Assembly: GCF_001563225.1 (NCBI RefSeq)
Contig: NZ_CP014206.1
Coordinates: forward strand, 744,001 to 808,000
Length of the DNA stretch: 64,000 nucleotides
Source of the DNA: Pseudodesulfovibrio indicus
Lineage (GTDB): Bacteria; Desulfobacterota; Desulfovibrionia; Desulfovibrionales; Desulfovibrionaceae
Reading direction: 5' to 3'
Shown here: piece by piece, positions 43,483 through 53,013 of the stretch
Numbering within the stretch: position 1 is the stretch's first letter
Layout of the letters: each line of letters begins with the position of its first letter
The notes under the pieces: generated by a model
The model's database searches: none
What the model saw: only the letters and a program-made list of their open reading frames with translations
What the model was told of the DNA's origin: nothing
Made by a program: the position numbers and the translations under genes

Positions 43483-43548
43483 CCAGGGGGAAGGGGAAGA
43501 GGGGGGCACCTTTTGCAAAAGGTGCCCCCCTCTTCCCCTTCCCCCTGG
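43483..43548. repeat. Perfect 66-bp palindrome (modular repeat, copy 4)
   Basis: The arms of 33 bases have no mismatch and no loop, centred between 43515 and 43516. The start is CCAGGGGGAAGGGG and the centre CCTTTTGCAAAAGG. With the outside modules (CTCCAAAACTCC on the minus-strand 3' side and CCTCC on the other) it is a fourth member of the modular family. Confidence 0.9.
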
Positions 43549-43620
43549 CCGATCGCTGCTGCCCTCAGCCGTTGGGCTCGAAGACTCGCCAACGGTTGGA
43601 GGCCCGGAGGCGGACCCCGG

Positions 43621-43992
43621 CTAATCAGCCAGGGCGGTGCGGACCACGTCCACGAGGCGACGGGTGTCGATGGGCTTGGTGAAGGTGTCGACCACGTCGT
43701 AGACCTTGGCGAGTTCGACGATGGCTTCGGGGTTAAAGGCTTCGCCGCCGGAGATGGCGATGAACTTGTGGGAGCTGTCGGCCTTGATCAGCTCGCCCAT
43801 GACCTGGAGCCCGCCCTTTTTGGGCAGGAAGATATCGATGATGGACAGGTCTATGGCGTTGTTGTGGCAGATCTGGATGGCTTCTTCGCCGTCGGCGGCT
43901 TCGAGCACACGATACCCTTCGGCTTCGAGGACGGATTTGAGCAATTCGCGGATCATGGGTGCGTCGTCGACGACCAGTATGGTTTTCATCAC
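43621..43992 (-). CDS. Stand-alone CheY-like response regulator
   Basis: 123 residues forming only a receiver domain: VVDDAP near the N-terminus, phospho-acceptor D53 in LSIIDIFLP, and K in TFTKPID. It has no output domain and would act by protein contact or as a relay. It lies 32 bases downstream of the hybrid kinase gene on the same strand, so phosphotransfer from that kinase's HPt domain is likely. Confidence 0.93.
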   Translation of the reverse strand: MMKTILVVDDAPMIRELLKSVLEAEGYRVLEAADGEEAIQICHNNAIDLSIIDIFLPKKGGLQVMGELIKADSSHKFIAISGGEAFNPEAIVELAKVYDVVDTFTKPIDTRRLVDVVRTALAD

Positions 43993-44024
43993 AAGGCTCC
44001 TTTGCGTTGGACGGACGATTCGGT

Positions 44025-46442
44025 TCAGGCCTGTTCCCGAAGCCCGGAGATGTACTCTAGCGCGGACTTCACGTCTGATTCAAGGATTTTAAGTTCCTTC
44101 TGCGCCGAAGGAACATCCTTCTGGTTGCAGAGATATTCCATCTGTTCGGCGATGGCGCCGAGCCGCTGCGCGCCCACGGTGCGCGCCGATCCCTTGATGG
44201 AGTGGGCCAGCCGCTTGGCGTTGCTCCAGTCCCCCTGGCGGAAGAAGTCGGCCAGCTCGTTCATCTCGGACGGCACGTCGCGGAGGAAAATCTCGTCCAT
44301 GCGGGAGAGCAGCTTCTGCTGTCCGCCGAGCATGTCCAGGGCGGTCTCGCGGTCGAACGGGCGGCCCCCGGCGACGTGGGGCTGCTCCTCGTCGACATCG
44401 ACGGGGGTGGCGGCCTGGCCGCTCATGACCCGGGCGAGGGTGTTGTAGAAGTCCCGCATCTTGATGGGCTTTGCGATGTAGTCGTTCATCCCGGCCTGGA
44501 GGAACCGCTCGCGGTCGCCCTTGAGGGCGTGGGCCGTGAGGGCGACGATGGGGACGCCCGGGTTGAGCGCCCCGGAGTTGGGGTTGCGGATGGCCCTGGT
44601 GGCGGACACGCCGTCCATGATGGGCATCTGCACGTCCATGAGCACCAGGTCGTAGTCGGTTTCCTTGAGGGCGTTCAGGGCCTCGATGCCGTTGTTCACG
44701 GCCAGGACCGAGTGCCCCTGCTCGGTGAGCAGGGTGGAGGCCAGCTCGCGGTTGAGCGGGTTGTCGTCGGCCAGCAGCACGTTGATGGGCTCCATTGCCG
44801 GGAAGACGGCCTCGGCCGCGCGCTGTTCGGCCTCGACGGCGCGGACGTCGCCCACGCGCAGCCGGGTGGTGAAGAAGAAGGTCGATCCCTTGCCCTCGGC
44901 GGAATCCAGGCCCAGTTCGCCGCCCATGAGCTCCACGAGCAGCTTGCAGATGGCCAGGCCGAGGCCGGTGCCGCCGTATTTGCGGGTGATGGAGTCGTCG
45001 GCCTGGAGGAAGGACTGGAAGATGTCCTTCTGCTTGTTGGCCGGGATGCCCACGCCGGTGTCGCTGACCGCGAAACGCAGGGTGAGCGGGGTGCCGGGCT
45101 CGGTGCTTTCGGGTTGTTCGGTCATGGACACGGCAACGGTCACGCCGCCGGTCTCGGTGAACTTGATGGCGTTGCCCACCAGGTTGATGATGATCTGGCG
45201 CAGCCGCGAGGGGTCGCCGAGCAGGGCCGGGGGGACGTCGTCGTCCACGGTGGCCTTGAGGGACAGTCCCTTGTCCTCCGCGGAGACGAGGTGCAGGTCC
45301 AGGGCCGCGTCCAGGGCGCGGCGGACGTCGAAGTCGATCTCCTCCAGGGTCAGCTTGTGGGCCTCGATCTTGGAGAAGTCGAGAATGTCGTTGATGATGG
45401 AGAGCAGGGAGTTGCCCGCTTCCATGACGCGCATGAGGTAGCGGTCCTTGCGGGTCTCCTCGCCGGAGGCCATGGCCAGCTCGGACATGCCGAGGATGGC
45501 GTTGAGCGGGGTCCGGATCTCGTGGCTCATGTTCGCCAGGAAGGAGGACTTGGCGCGGGTGGCCGCGTCGGCCCTCTCCATGGCGGTGACCAGCCGCTGG
45601 GATTTGCTGGTCAGGGCGATGTTCGCCTTTTCCAGTTCCTTGGTGCGTTGGCGGACCCGGTCTTCGAGCTTGTCGCGGGCCTTCTTCAGGGCGTCCTCGG
45701 CCCGCTGCCTGGCCGTGATGTCGATGCCGAGCACCATGATCATGCGCTCGCCGTTGGAGTCGGTCATGGGACTGCACTGCAGGTGGAAGGTCCGTCCCTG
45801 CCCGTCGGTCCAGTCCCACTCCACGGCGCGGTCCGTGTTCATGGCCTCCATGGGCGGGCAGAGCGAGCAGGAGGTCCCGGAGCAGTTCAGGGCCTCGCGG
45901 CACTTGCGGTTCCTGGGCGAGCCGAAGTAGCGCCGGAAATAGCGGTTGGCGTACCGGATGGTCTGGTCCGGATAGAGGTGGTAGACGATGCCGGGCAGGG
46001 ACTCCATGAAGAAGATCTGGCGCTGCTGCTCGCGGCGGAGGTCCTCGTCGGTGCGCCTGAGCTTGGTCAGGTCCAGGGTATGCACGGCCAGCCGCGCCAC
46101 CTCGCCCCAGGGGTTGGCCACGGGCACGATGGAGTGGACCAGGGACCGCCCGTTGATCTCCTCCTCGAAGCGCACGGACCGGACGGATTCGATGGCCTCC
46201 TCGATCTTGGCCCGGCGGGATTCGGCGGCCTCGGCGGGCAGCAGCTCGTAGATGTTGGACCGCTGGAGGGTCTGACCAGGCTTCAGGTCGAAGAGCTTCG
46301 CAGCCGCCTCGTTGGCCGCCAGCACGTAGCCGCTCACGTCCATGACGAAGGCGGACTCCACCGACGAATCCATGAGAGCCCTGGAAGTCTCGTCCAGGGC
46401 GACGTAGGAGGTGGGGCGGGCGGGTTTTTTCTTGAACGGCAT
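44025..46442 (-). CDS. Hybrid sensor histidine kinase with PAS, REC and HPt domains
   Basis: About 805 residues from the ATG (PFKKKPARP...). A GTG 11 codons earlier is also possible, as neither has a strong ribosome binding site. It is cytoplasmic. Two PAS domains (about 20-145 and 150-280) are followed by a coiled coil, HisKA ([14 protein letters not shown]) and an ATPase domain (DTGVGIP, GTGLGL). A receiver ([13 protein letters not shown]) and a C-terminal HPt ([17 protein letters not shown]) complete it. The second PAS is cysteine-rich ([18 protein letters not shown]), which could bind a metal or sense redox. The receiver-only protein follows. Confidence 0.93.
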   Translation of the reverse strand: MPFKKKPARPTSYVALDETSRALMDSSVESAFVMDVSGYVLAANEAAAKLFDLKPGQTLQRSNIYELLPAEAAESRRAKIEEAIESVRSVRFEEEINGRSLVHSIVPVANPWGEVARLAVHTLDLTKLRRTDEDLRREQQRQIFFMESLPGIVYHLYPDQTIRYANRYFRRYFGSPRNRKCREALNCSGTSCSLCPPMEAMNTDRAVEWDWTDGQGRTFHLQCSPMTDSNGERMIMVLGIDITARQRAEDALKKARDKLEDRVRQRTKELEKANIALTSKSQRLVTAMERADAATRAKSSFLANMSHEIRTPLNAILGMSELAMASGEETRKDRYLMRVMEAGNSLLSIINDILDFSKIEAHKLTLEEIDFDVRRALDAALDLHLVSAEDKGLSLKATVDDDVPPALLGDPSRLRQIIINLVGNAIKFTETGGVTVAVSMTEQPESTEPGTPLTLRFAVSDTGVGIPANKQKDIFQSFLQADDSITRKYGGTGLGLAICKLLVELMGGELGLDSAEGKGSTFFFTTRLRVGDVRAVEAEQRAAEAVFPAMEPINVLLADDNPLNRELASTLLTEQGHSVLAVNNGIEALNALKETDYDLVLMDVQMPIMDGVSATRAIRNPNSGALNPGVPIVALTAHALKGDRERFLQAGMNDYIAKPIKMRDFYNTLARVMSGQAATPVDVDEEQPHVAGGRPFDRETALDMLGGQQKLLSRMDEIFLRDVPSEMNELADFFRQGDWSNAKRLAHSIKGSARTVGAQRLGAIAEQMEYLCNQKDVPSAQKELKILESDVKSALEYISGLREQA

Positions 46443-46605
46443 GGAGTATCGTGTGTGATATGGTTGACCTGTCACACTCTAATTAAGAAACGAGGCCCGG
46501 CAGGTCAACGGGAAACGCCCGCAGGACTATTATAAATTTGGGGTGGCGCGGCTTGCCATTTCCATGTGTTTCCGTATCGTGTCCCCCTGTCCAAAGGGAG
46601 GTTGC

Positions 46606-47475
46606 ATGGACCATCAGGGCATGATCATCCGGCCGCCGAGCGAGGCGGGTTCCATCTTGCTGCAGGTCACCCTGGGGTGCTCCCACGGCAAGTGCGCCTT
46701 TTGCGGCGCGTATCCGGACAAGCGCTTCGCCATCAAGGACCCGGAGACCGTGCTCGCGGACGTCCGGCTTGCGGCCCGGCACTGCACGGACCAGCGGCGC
46801 GTGTTCTTGTGCGACGGCGACGCCATGATCCTGCCTCAACCGCGCCTGGTCGAGATCCTCTCCCTGATCCGCACCCACCTGCCGTGGGTCACGCGGGTCG
46901 GGACCTATGCCAACGCCAAGTCCCTGAAGCGCAAGACCGACGCCGAGCTGCGCGAGCTGCGGGAGCTGGGGCTGGGCATCGTCTACATGGGGCTGGAGTC
47001 CGGCGACGACGAAATCCTTCGGGCCATGGGCAAGAGCGGTGACGCCGCCTGCATCGTGAAGCAGGGGCGGCGCGCCAAGGCGGCCGGGCTCAAGCTCAAC
47101 GTCACGGTCCTGAACGGACTGGGCGGGGTGGAGCGGTCCCTGGCCCACGCCCGGGCCACGGCCCGCGCCCTGACGGCCATGGACCCGGACCAGGTGGGCG
47201 CGCTGAGCCTGATGCTCGTCCCCGGCACCCCGCTGCACGAGCGGGCCGAACGCGGCGAGTTCGTCCTGCCCGACGCCCACGGCATCCTGGCCGAACTGCG
47301 CGAGATGCTGGCCGGGACCGAGCTGACGCGCGGCCTGTTCCTGGCCGATCACGCCTCCAACTACCTGCCCCTCAAGGTCCGGCTCCCGTCCGGCAAGGGC
47401 GAGGCCCTGGCGAAGCTCGACCGTGCCCTGCGCGGCGAGGGGCGTCTCAGGCCCGAGTCGGCCCGGCGTCTCTGA
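46606..47475 (+). CDS. Radical SAM protein
   Basis: 290 residues, started at the ATG after AAAGGGAGG. The iron-sulphur motif is CSHGKCAFC (CX4CX2C), in a TLGCSHGKCAFCGAY context seen in a large uncharacterised radical SAM group with an Elp3-like fold. YMGLESGDDEILRAMGK is the SAM-contacting GLES block. No accessory domain is recognised; the reaction is unknown. It converges on the amidohydrolase gene. Confidence 0.9.
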   Translation: MDHQGMIIRPPSEAGSILLQVTLGCSHGKCAFCGAYPDKRFAIKDPETVLADVRLAARHCTDQRRVFLCDGDAMILPQPRLVEILSLIRTHLPWVTRVGTYANAKSLKRKTDAELRELRELGLGIVYMGLESGDDEILRAMGKSGDAACIVKQGRRAKAAGLKLNVTVLNGLGGVERSLAHARATARALTAMDPDQVGALSLMLVPGTPLHERAERGEFVLPDAHGILAELREMLAGTELTRGLFLADHASNYLPLKVRLPSGKGEALAKLDRALRGEGRLRPESARRL

Positions 47476-47484
47476 TTTTTCCCT

Positions 47485-48708
47485 TCAGCGGATGAACACG
47501 CCGTCCTTGACGATGTGCAGGGGGTCTTGGAGCTCGTCCGGCGTCGGGAAACCCCGGACAACCAGGAGGTCGGCCGCCATGCCCGGCGCGATCAGCCCCC
47601 GGTCGCGGAGTCCGCACGCCTCGGCCGCGTTGGCGGTGGCCGCCTCGACGACCGCTTCGGGGGGCAGCCCGGCCTCGGCCAGCAGCCGCATCTCCGGCGC
47701 GGGCATGCCCGCGTCCGTGCGCCGGTAGGGGTAGTCGTTGCCCAGGGCCACGCGCCCGCCCATGGCGTGGAAGGTGCGCACCGGCTCGAAGAGGGCCGGG
47801 CCGCCCCAGGGGGTGCGAGAGAGCACGTCCAGGGTGGGCGTCAGGATCACCCCGTCGCGGGCCATGCGTTCGAGCAGGGTCCGGTAGGCGGGCAGGACCG
47901 CGCCGGACTTGTCGAGGACCGGGGCCGGGCCGTCCGGAGTGCGCAGGACGTGCGGCACGTGCTCGATGGTCCGCACCCCGGCATTGAGCGCCGGTTCCAG
48001 GCCGGACAGGTCCTGCACGTGGGCGCGCACGCCCAGCCCCAGCCTCCGGGCGGTGTCGCAGACGGCCCTCGCCGTGGCCGCGTCGAACAGGGGCAGGGGG
48101 GCCGGGCCGTTACCCGGTTCGAAGGCGATCTTGACGGACCCGGCTCCCAGGTCGGCCAGCCTGCGGACCGCATCCTCGCCCCGGGCCGGGGAATTGATCT
48201 CCAGGGCCATGTCCCGGGTGTGGGCGTTCAAAGGATAGCCGCCGGGCGGGGCCAGCATGGGGCCGCAGGCCGATGCCGTGGCCGTGGTCCCGGCCGGGGA
48301 GCGCAGGAGGTCCGGCAGGGCGGCCAGGGGAGAGGCCGCGTCGCCCAGGGCGGTGACGCCGGATTCGAGCCACAGCCTGCGCCGGTCCTCCGGGGTATGA
48401 GCGTGGTGGCAGTGGGCGTTGATCACGCCGGGGAGTATCCAGGCGTCCGGGGGCGCGACCACGGGCCGGTCCCGCGGGAGGCCGGCCGGGACCACAGCCT
48501 CGATGCGCCCGTGGCGGATCAGCACGGCGTGGCCGGGCAGGGGATCGCCCCGTCCGGGCAGCACGGTTCCGGCCAGGGCGAAGATTGCGCCGGGCGATGT
48601 CCGGTCCGGCCCGGCCAGTGCGCGGGGAATCGGCCCTGCCGGTGAAAGTGCCCAGGCGAACGGCGCGACCCGGGCGAGGACCGTGAGGAAGTCGCGCCGG
48701 GAGAGCAT
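47485..48708 (-). CDS. Tat-exported amidohydrolase-family metalloenzyme
   Basis: 407 residues with a twin-arginine signal (LSRRDFLTVLARVAPF). Metal-ligand motifs of the amidohydrolase superfamily appear as NAHCHHAH, a possible carbamylated lysine in SVKIAFE, RAHVQ, EHVPH and GNDYPY. The C-terminal composite domain ends ADLLVVRGFP...VKDGVFI. It resembles imidazolonepropionase-like and prolidase-like hydrolases of cyclic amides; the substrate is unknown. Export to the periplasm suggests scavenging. Confidence 0.88.
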   Translation of the reverse strand: MLSRRDFLTVLARVAPFAWALSPAGPIPRALAGPDRTSPGAIFALAGTVLPGRGDPLPGHAVLIRHGRIEAVVPAGLPRDRPVVAPPDAWILPGVINAHCHHAHTPEDRRRLWLESGVTALGDAASPLAALPDLLRSPAGTTATASACGPMLAPPGGYPLNAHTRDMALEINSPARGEDAVRRLADLGAGSVKIAFEPGNGPAPLPLFDAATARAVCDTARRLGLGVRAHVQDLSGLEPALNAGVRTIEHVPHVLRTPDGPAPVLDKSGAVLPAYRTLLERMARDGVILTPTLDVLSRTPWGGPALFEPVRTFHAMGGRVALGNDYPYRRTDAGMPAPEMRLLAEAGLPPEAVVEAATANAAEACGLRDRGLIAPGMAADLLVVRGFPTPDELQDPLHIVKDGVFIR

Positions 48709-48730
48709 ATGCGGTTCGGCCCTTGGCGGG

Positions 48731-49978
48731 CTAGGTACTTGTCTTGGAGGAGAAGAAGGCGTTGGCCCAGGTGAAGGCGTGCTGGTAGCTGACGGCCACG
48801 GTGCCGGGGAGCAGGTTCAGGGTCGAGGCCCGCTCGCCCACCTCGTCCCAGTCGGACGCCTCGATGGCCTTGGCCAGGTCGAGCCACGGCGTGAACCGGG
48901 TCTTCTTGCCGCACAGGGTGGCCTTGACCTCGTCGTCCACGGGCAGGTGCTCGGTGATGTCCTTCATGTCCGTGTCGAGCATGGCGTCCAGCAGCGAGAA
49001 GAGACCGACGATGAACAGGGTGTCCGAGTCGTCCTCGTAGCCGCTGCCCAGGGCGGCGGTCTCGAAGAGTTTGGCCCGGTGGGCCGAGACGTAGGCCAGC
49101 TCCAGGCTCTTTTCCGTTGGGGTCATGTCGGTCAGGATGATCAGCCTGAGCCAGTTGCGGATGGGTTTCCACCCGGTCAGGACCACGGCCTGCTTGATGG
49201 AGGTCACCTTGGTGGCGAAGCTGAAGTTGGCGGAGTTGAGGAAGTTGAGCAGCCGGTAGCTGATGGACACGTCCGCCTCGATGGCCGGGGCCAGGGCGTC
49301 GAAGTCCGGCTCGTCCTTCTCGATGATCTCGAAGAGCTTCACGCGGGTGGCCTGGGCCGAGCTGATCTTGCGCCCGGAATCGGTCTGGGGGCGCTTGAAG
49401 AAGAATCCGTGAAAGAGGTGGAACCCGGCGTTCTTGGCCCGGTTCAGGTCGTCCAGGTCCTCAACCCGCTTGGCGATCATCCGGGAGGCGCCGAACTTCT
49501 TGCCCCGGGTGACGATGGCGTTCAGGTCCGCTTCGTCCTTGCCTTCCATGTCGATGATCAGGGTGTCGGCCAGCTCCGCCAGCCGTTCGCACCCCGGCTT
49601 GCCCTCGAAATTGTTGATGGCCAGCTCGTAGCCGTCAATGAGCAGGTCGCCCAGGGCCACGATCAGGGTCTCGTCCGGGTCCTGGATCTCCTCGAGGATG
49701 ATGACGGTGTTGCTCCACGGGATGGCGTGCGGGATGCCCCGGACCACGGCCTCGGGCGTGAAGTGGATCAGGAACCGCGTCTTGCTGCTGTGCGGGGTGT
49801 TGCACAGGGGGAGGTTGGAGACCAGTTTCATGGTCGCTTCGGAATTATCGGTGAAGACGGCTCGGTCCGCATCCAGGCTGTCCCTGAACAGCATCATGTA
49901 GCCCCAGGTGGAGTTCTGGGCGTCCAGAATGGGCTGGCGCGCTACAAAGATGGATTCATAGGTTTTCTCGTCGTTCAT
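48731..49978 (-). CDS. Degenerate EAL plus HDOD signalling protein
   Basis: 415 residues. Residues 8-200 are an EAL-like phosphodiesterase fold, but the glutamate signature is altered: the first strand reads IFVARQPILDAQNSTWGYMM, with no EAL or EVL. Residues 205-390 are an HDOD domain (SISYRLLNFLNSANFSFATK). Such YuxH-type proteins usually bind rather than degrade cyclic di-GMP, or act as scaffolds. It ends 22 bases before the start of the amidohydrolase gene on the same strand. Confidence 0.9.
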   Translation of the reverse strand: MNDEKTYESIFVARQPILDAQNSTWGYMMLFRDSLDADRAVFTDNSEATMKLVSNLPLCNTPHSSKTRFLIHFTPEAVVRGIPHAIPWSNTVIILEEIQDPDETLIVALGDLLIDGYELAINNFEGKPGCERLAELADTLIIDMEGKDEADLNAIVTRGKKFGASRMIAKRVEDLDDLNRAKNAGFHLFHGFFFKRPQTDSGRKISSAQATRVKLFEIIEKDEPDFDALAPAIEADVSISYRLLNFLNSANFSFATKVTSIKQAVVLTGWKPIRNWLRLIILTDMTPTEKSLELAYVSAHRAKLFETAALGSGYEDDSDTLFIVGLFSLLDAMLDTDMKDITEHLPVDDEVKATLCGKKTRFTPWLDLAKAIEASDWDEVGERASTLNLLPGTVAVSYQHAFTWANAFFSSKTST

Positions 49979-50203
49979 CTATCTCCCCTTGTGCGGATGA
50001 TCTGGTCGCGGGCACGCCCTTCGCAAAGTGGCGGCACGATATGGACGATAGGCCGTGGGAGCACATTCGTCAACAACTCCGCGCAAAAGGGAGGTCCGGC
50101 CTCCTGGCCGAAGCCGGGAATTCCGCTTTCCTCTTCGTCTCGACTGTATTATGTGAACCGTGACACGGAATCCGACCGAAAACCGCCAGGAGCGAGGTGA
50201 ACA

Positions 50204-51007
50204 ATGCATATCGGTAAAGCCATTCGTCTGGAAAGGATTTTCAACCGCAACACCATGCGGACCATCATCGTGCCCATGGACCACGGCGTGACCGTAGGCC
50301 CCATCGCCGGGCTCGAAAAAATGCGCGACACGGTCACCAGCATGGTGGCGGGCGGAGCCAACGCCGGACTGGTGCACAAGGGGCAGGTCAAACTCGGCCA
50401 CCGCATGCAGGGCCGCGATTTCGGCTGCATCGTCCATCTTTCCGCCGGCACCTGCCTCTCCCCGTTCCCCAACGTCAAGCGGTTGGTGACCACCGTGGAG
50501 GAGGCCATCCGGCTGGGCGCGGACGGCGTCAGCGTCCACGTCAACCTGGGCGACGAGACCGAGGGCCAGATGCTCACTGACCTGGGCCAAGTCGCGGCCT
50601 CGGCTTCGGAATGGGGCATGCCGCTGCTGGCCATGATCTACGCGCGCGGCCCCAAGGTGCAGGACGAGTACGACCCGCAGGTCGTGGCCCACTGCGCCCG
50701 CGTGGGCGCCGAGCTGGGCGCGGACGTGGTCAAGGTCAACTACCCCGGCGACGCCGAATCCTTTGCCCGCGTGGTGGAATGCGCCTGCGTGCCGGTGGTT
50801 ATCGCGGGCGGGGCCAAGATGGATTCCACCCGCGCCTTCCTGGACATGGTCCGCACCTCCATCGACGCAGGCGGCGCGGGACTCTCCGTTGGTCGCAACG
50901 TGTTCCAGCACCGCGACCCCACCCGGCTGGTCGAGGTCCTGAACCGGATCGTTCACGAAGACGCCCCGGTGGACCAGGCCCTCGACGGATACGAGGACAT
51001 CCTCTAG
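50204..51007 (+). CDS. Class I aldolase, 2-amino-3,7-dideoxy-D-threo-hept-6-ulosonate synthase type
   Basis: 267 residues after GCGAGGTGAACA. It is a TIM-barrel class I aldolase with [11 protein letters not shown] near the N-terminus, a Schiff-base lysine K177 in [10 protein letters not shown] and the phosphate-binding VIAGGAKM and [11 protein letters not shown]. The closest functional type known to me is the archaeal and Desulfovibrio-type enzyme that begins the alternative route to 3-dehydroquinate. The usual partner, dehydroquinate synthase II, is not adjacent here. Fructose-bisphosphate aldolase activity is an alternative. A strong terminator ends the unit. Confidence 0.88.
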   Translation: MHIGKAIRLERIFNRNTMRTIIVPMDHGVTVGPIAGLEKMRDTVTSMVAGGANAGLVHKGQVKLGHRMQGRDFGCIVHLSAGTCLSPFPNVKRLVTTVEEAIRLGADGVSVHVNLGDETEGQMLTDLGQVAASASEWGMPLLAMIYARGPKVQDEYDPQVVAHCARVGAELGADVVKVNYPGDAESFARVVECACVPVVIAGGAKMDSTRAFLDMVRTSIDAGGAGLSVGRNVFQHRDPTRLVEVLNRIVHEDAPVDQALDGYEDIL

Positions 51008-51030
51008 GCTTTTTCGGCTTTCCGCAGACA

Positions 51031-51062
51031 AAGACCCCGGCGTCCAGGACGCCGGGGTCTTT
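51031..51062. terminator. Bidirectional terminator
   Basis: AAGACCCCGGCGTCC (51031-51045) pairs with GGACGCCGGGGTCTT (51047-51061). T runs lie on both strands, so it serves the aldolase gene and the small minus-strand gene. Confidence 0.93.
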
Positions 51063-51084
51063 GTCGTTTGGGTGCGGCTTCGGG

Positions 51085-51276
51085 TTACGGCTGCGCCTCC
51101 CCGCCGCAGGGCTTGCCCTCGCCGGGTTCGTCCCGGCCATCGTGCGGCCCGGGGGCCGGGCCCTCCTCCCGCGCCGGACCCACGGCTCCGGATACGGCGA
51201 ACCCGGCCCGCCGCAGATCCTCCGCCGAGGGCAGCTCGCTCCCCTCTTCGGGCTTCATGACCACGACCAAACGCAT
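51085..51276 (-). CDS. Small hypothetical protein
   Basis: 63 residues, MRLVVVMKPEEGSELPSAED near the start, then a Pro/Gly-rich acidic tail (EEGPAPGPHDGRDEPGEGKP). AGGGGGAAGCA precedes the ATG and a bidirectional terminator follows the stop, which supports a real gene. No family is recognised. The opposite-strand frame is less convincing. Confidence 0.5.
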   Translation of the reverse strand: MRLVVVMKPEEGSELPSAEDLRRAGFAVSGAVGPAREEGPAPGPHDGRDEPGEGKPCGGEAQP

Positions 51277-51607
51277 TGCTTCCCCCTGGACCTTTTACCG
51301 CACGGAACGGCAAAAATAGATGATGTAATAACTATAGAATTGACTATTCAAAGATAGGAACGGGAAAGCCAAATGTCCAGTAAAAACTCACAATTTTTTG
51401 CATCTAATGTCCTATTTTACTTTGAAAAAACACTAAATTATAATAATAAGTTTTAGTTTTGAACAAGATGTATTGGTTTTTTCTCGCAAGTTGCATTGGA
51501 AAGTAATGCAAAGGCGATGCAATTGCGTAACAGCAAATGCAACAGGCCGCCTCATGCATAAGTAGATTATGCATGAGGCGGCCTGTTGCAAAGTATTTTC
51601 CGGTCGG
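51277..51607. other. AT-rich intergenic stretch with TGCAA-word cluster
   Basis: No gene is present. About 51310-51480 is markedly AT-rich compared with its surroundings. Between 51485 and 51545 TTGCAT, ATGCAA and TGCAATTGC words recur in both orientations (for example TTGCATT/AATGCAA around seven bases). The large hairpin at 51538-51590 follows. Confidence 0.6.
51538..51590 (-). terminator. 24-bp perfect hairpin after the DUF6941-like gene
   Basis: The arms 51538-51561 and 51567-51590 (TGCAACAGGCCGCCTCATGC...) are perfectly complementary around GTAGA. It lies 18 bases beyond the stop of the minus-strand gene. The minus-strand tail is only TTTGCTG, so it may be a terminator or a transcript-protecting stem. 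Confidence 0.65.
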
Positions 51608-52009
51608 CTAGGTGCCTGGATTCTGGAAAACGTACAGCGGGAGGCGGGCTTTCGTCACCCAGTCGCCGTCGGTCTTCATGGCCACGGCCAGGACATGCTT
51701 GCCCTCCTGTTCCACGCGCAGGCCGGGCAGCTGGAAGTTCATCTTGTGCAGCATTGTCCCGCCGGGCTTGATCTCCTGCACCCCCAGGGTGACGTCCTCG
51801 CCGTTGGGCCGGACCAGGATCAGGGAGACGGAAAAGGGCGTGTCGCCCGCGCTTTCCAGGTCCCACAGGCTGGCGAAATAGATGGACGGCAGGGTGGCCG
51901 GAAGTTCCGGCACCACCGCGTGCTCGATGGTCCGGATGAAGGACGTCGAGCTGGATTCCTTGTCGATGATCAGATCCGAGCAGATCAGGGCATAGATCAG
52001 TTCAGGCAT
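51608..52009 (-). CDS. DUF6941-like hypothetical protein
   Basis: 133 residues, starting at the ATG after GGAGCAAC. It reads MPELIYALICSDLIIDKES, then TSFIRTIEHAVVPELPATLP and a beta-rich C-terminus (GGTMLHKMNFQLPGLRVEQEG). I believe this is the DUF6941 group, which looks like a small beta-sandwich; no function is known. The HEAT-repeat gene precedes it by eight bases. Confidence 0.7.
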   Translation of the reverse strand: MPELIYALICSDLIIDKESSSTSFIRTIEHAVVPELPATLPSIYFASLWDLESAGDTPFSVSLILVRPNGEDVTLGVQEIKPGGTMLHKMNFQLPGLRVEQEGKHVLAVAMKTDGDWVTKARLPLYVFQNPGT

Positions 52010-52017
52010 TGTTGCTC

Positions 52018-52989
52018 CTATTGTATGTGCATGGTCCCGGCCAGCGTCTTGCGCAGGTCCTCGGGCAGGGAATGGGCCAGAGTCGGGTCGATGCCGGTCA
52101 GCAGCAGGGCGGCGGCCGCCTTCTGCCCTTCGGTGCCGGTGGCCAGCGCCGCGCGCAGGGCGGGTTCCGCCTCGGAACCCATGCGGGCCAGGGCGTAGAG
52201 TGCCATGTGGCCCAGCGGCGTGCCGGGCCGGGCGAGCAGCTTGACCAGGGTGGGCGCGGCCCCGCCGCCGATGCGGGTTACGGGACAGCCGGTGCGCAGC
52301 CCGATCAGGGCCAGCTCCTGGCAGGCCATGGCCGGGGCCGGCCCGATGAGGTCGATGGTTTCGGCCAGGACGTGGACCAGCCGCATGTCGCTGGTCCCCA
52401 GGGCCCGGGTCAGGGCCGGGACAGCGGGCAGGCCGTCCGACCCCAGTGCGCCGAGGAGCCAGGCCGCCTTGGCCGTGACCGCCGGGTCCGGGGAGTCGAG
52501 GGCGGAGCACAGGGCCGGGATCGCTCCGGTTCCCATGCGGCTCAGGGCGAGGGCGGCGGCCACGCGGACCTTGTCGTCCGGGTCGCCCAGGAGCGCGGCC
52601 AGATCCCCGGCCACCGGTTCGCCGATGCGCGCCAGGGTGTGCGCGGCCAGGCTGCGCACGGTGGCGTCGTCGTCGCGCAGGGCGCGCAGCAACCCGTCGT
52701 CCGCCAGGGCCGGAGCGGGCTGGAGGGCCACCCCGATGACCGCTCCGCGCCGGATTCGGGCCGAGGGGTCGGTCATGGCACGGATCAGCCCGGGCAGGGC
52801 GTCCTGGCCGCGACCGGCAAGAACGGACAGCCCCATGGACCGCTCGGCGGGGTCCGGGCTGCCGAGCAGGGCCGCAATGCCCTCGCCGTCCGGGCCGGAC
52901 GCCCGGGCCGGGACGGCCAGGCAGAGCAGGAGCGGCAGGACAGGGGCGAGCCGCGCGAACCGGGCAAAAATGTGTCGAAAGTCCAACAT
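52018..52989 (-). CDS. Exported HEAT-repeat protein
   Basis: 323 residues with a signal peptide (VLPLLLCLAVPARA, cleaved near residue 30). The mature part consists of HEAT/PBS-lyase type repeats of about 31 residues, for example DPDDKVRVAAALALSRMG and DDDATVRSLAAHTLARIG. These form a superhelical scaffold in the periplasm. The binding partner is unknown. It shares an operon with the DUF6941-like gene. Confidence 0.88.
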   Translation of the reverse strand: MLDFRHIFARFARLAPVLPLLLCLAVPARASGPDGEGIAALLGSPDPAERSMGLSVLAGRGQDALPGLIRAMTDPSARIRRGAVIGVALQPAPALADDGLLRALRDDDATVRSLAAHTLARIGEPVAGDLAALLGDPDDKVRVAAALALSRMGTGAIPALCSALDSPDPAVTAKAAWLLGALGSDGLPAVPALTRALGTSDMRLVHVLAETIDLIGPAPAMACQELALIGLRTGCPVTRIGGGAAPTLVKLLARPGTPLGHMALYALARMGSEAEPALRAALATGTEGQKAAAALLLTGIDPTLAHSLPEDLRKTLAGTMHIQ

Positions 52990-53013
52990 GGCGTCTCCTT
53001 GTTGTGAAAACGG

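Noticed and set aside
43157-43624. 155-codon plus-strand frame with repeated KGVPEE and RLKGVPEE words
   Set aside because: The repeats are in the DNA, the frame crosses the 66-bp palindrome and it has no ribosome binding site, so it is repeat DNA rather than a gene.
51068-51319. Plus-strand 83-codon frame opposite the small hypothetical gene
   Set aside because: It begins inside the terminator tail, is low in complexity and lacks a ribosome binding site, whereas the minus-strand frame has one.
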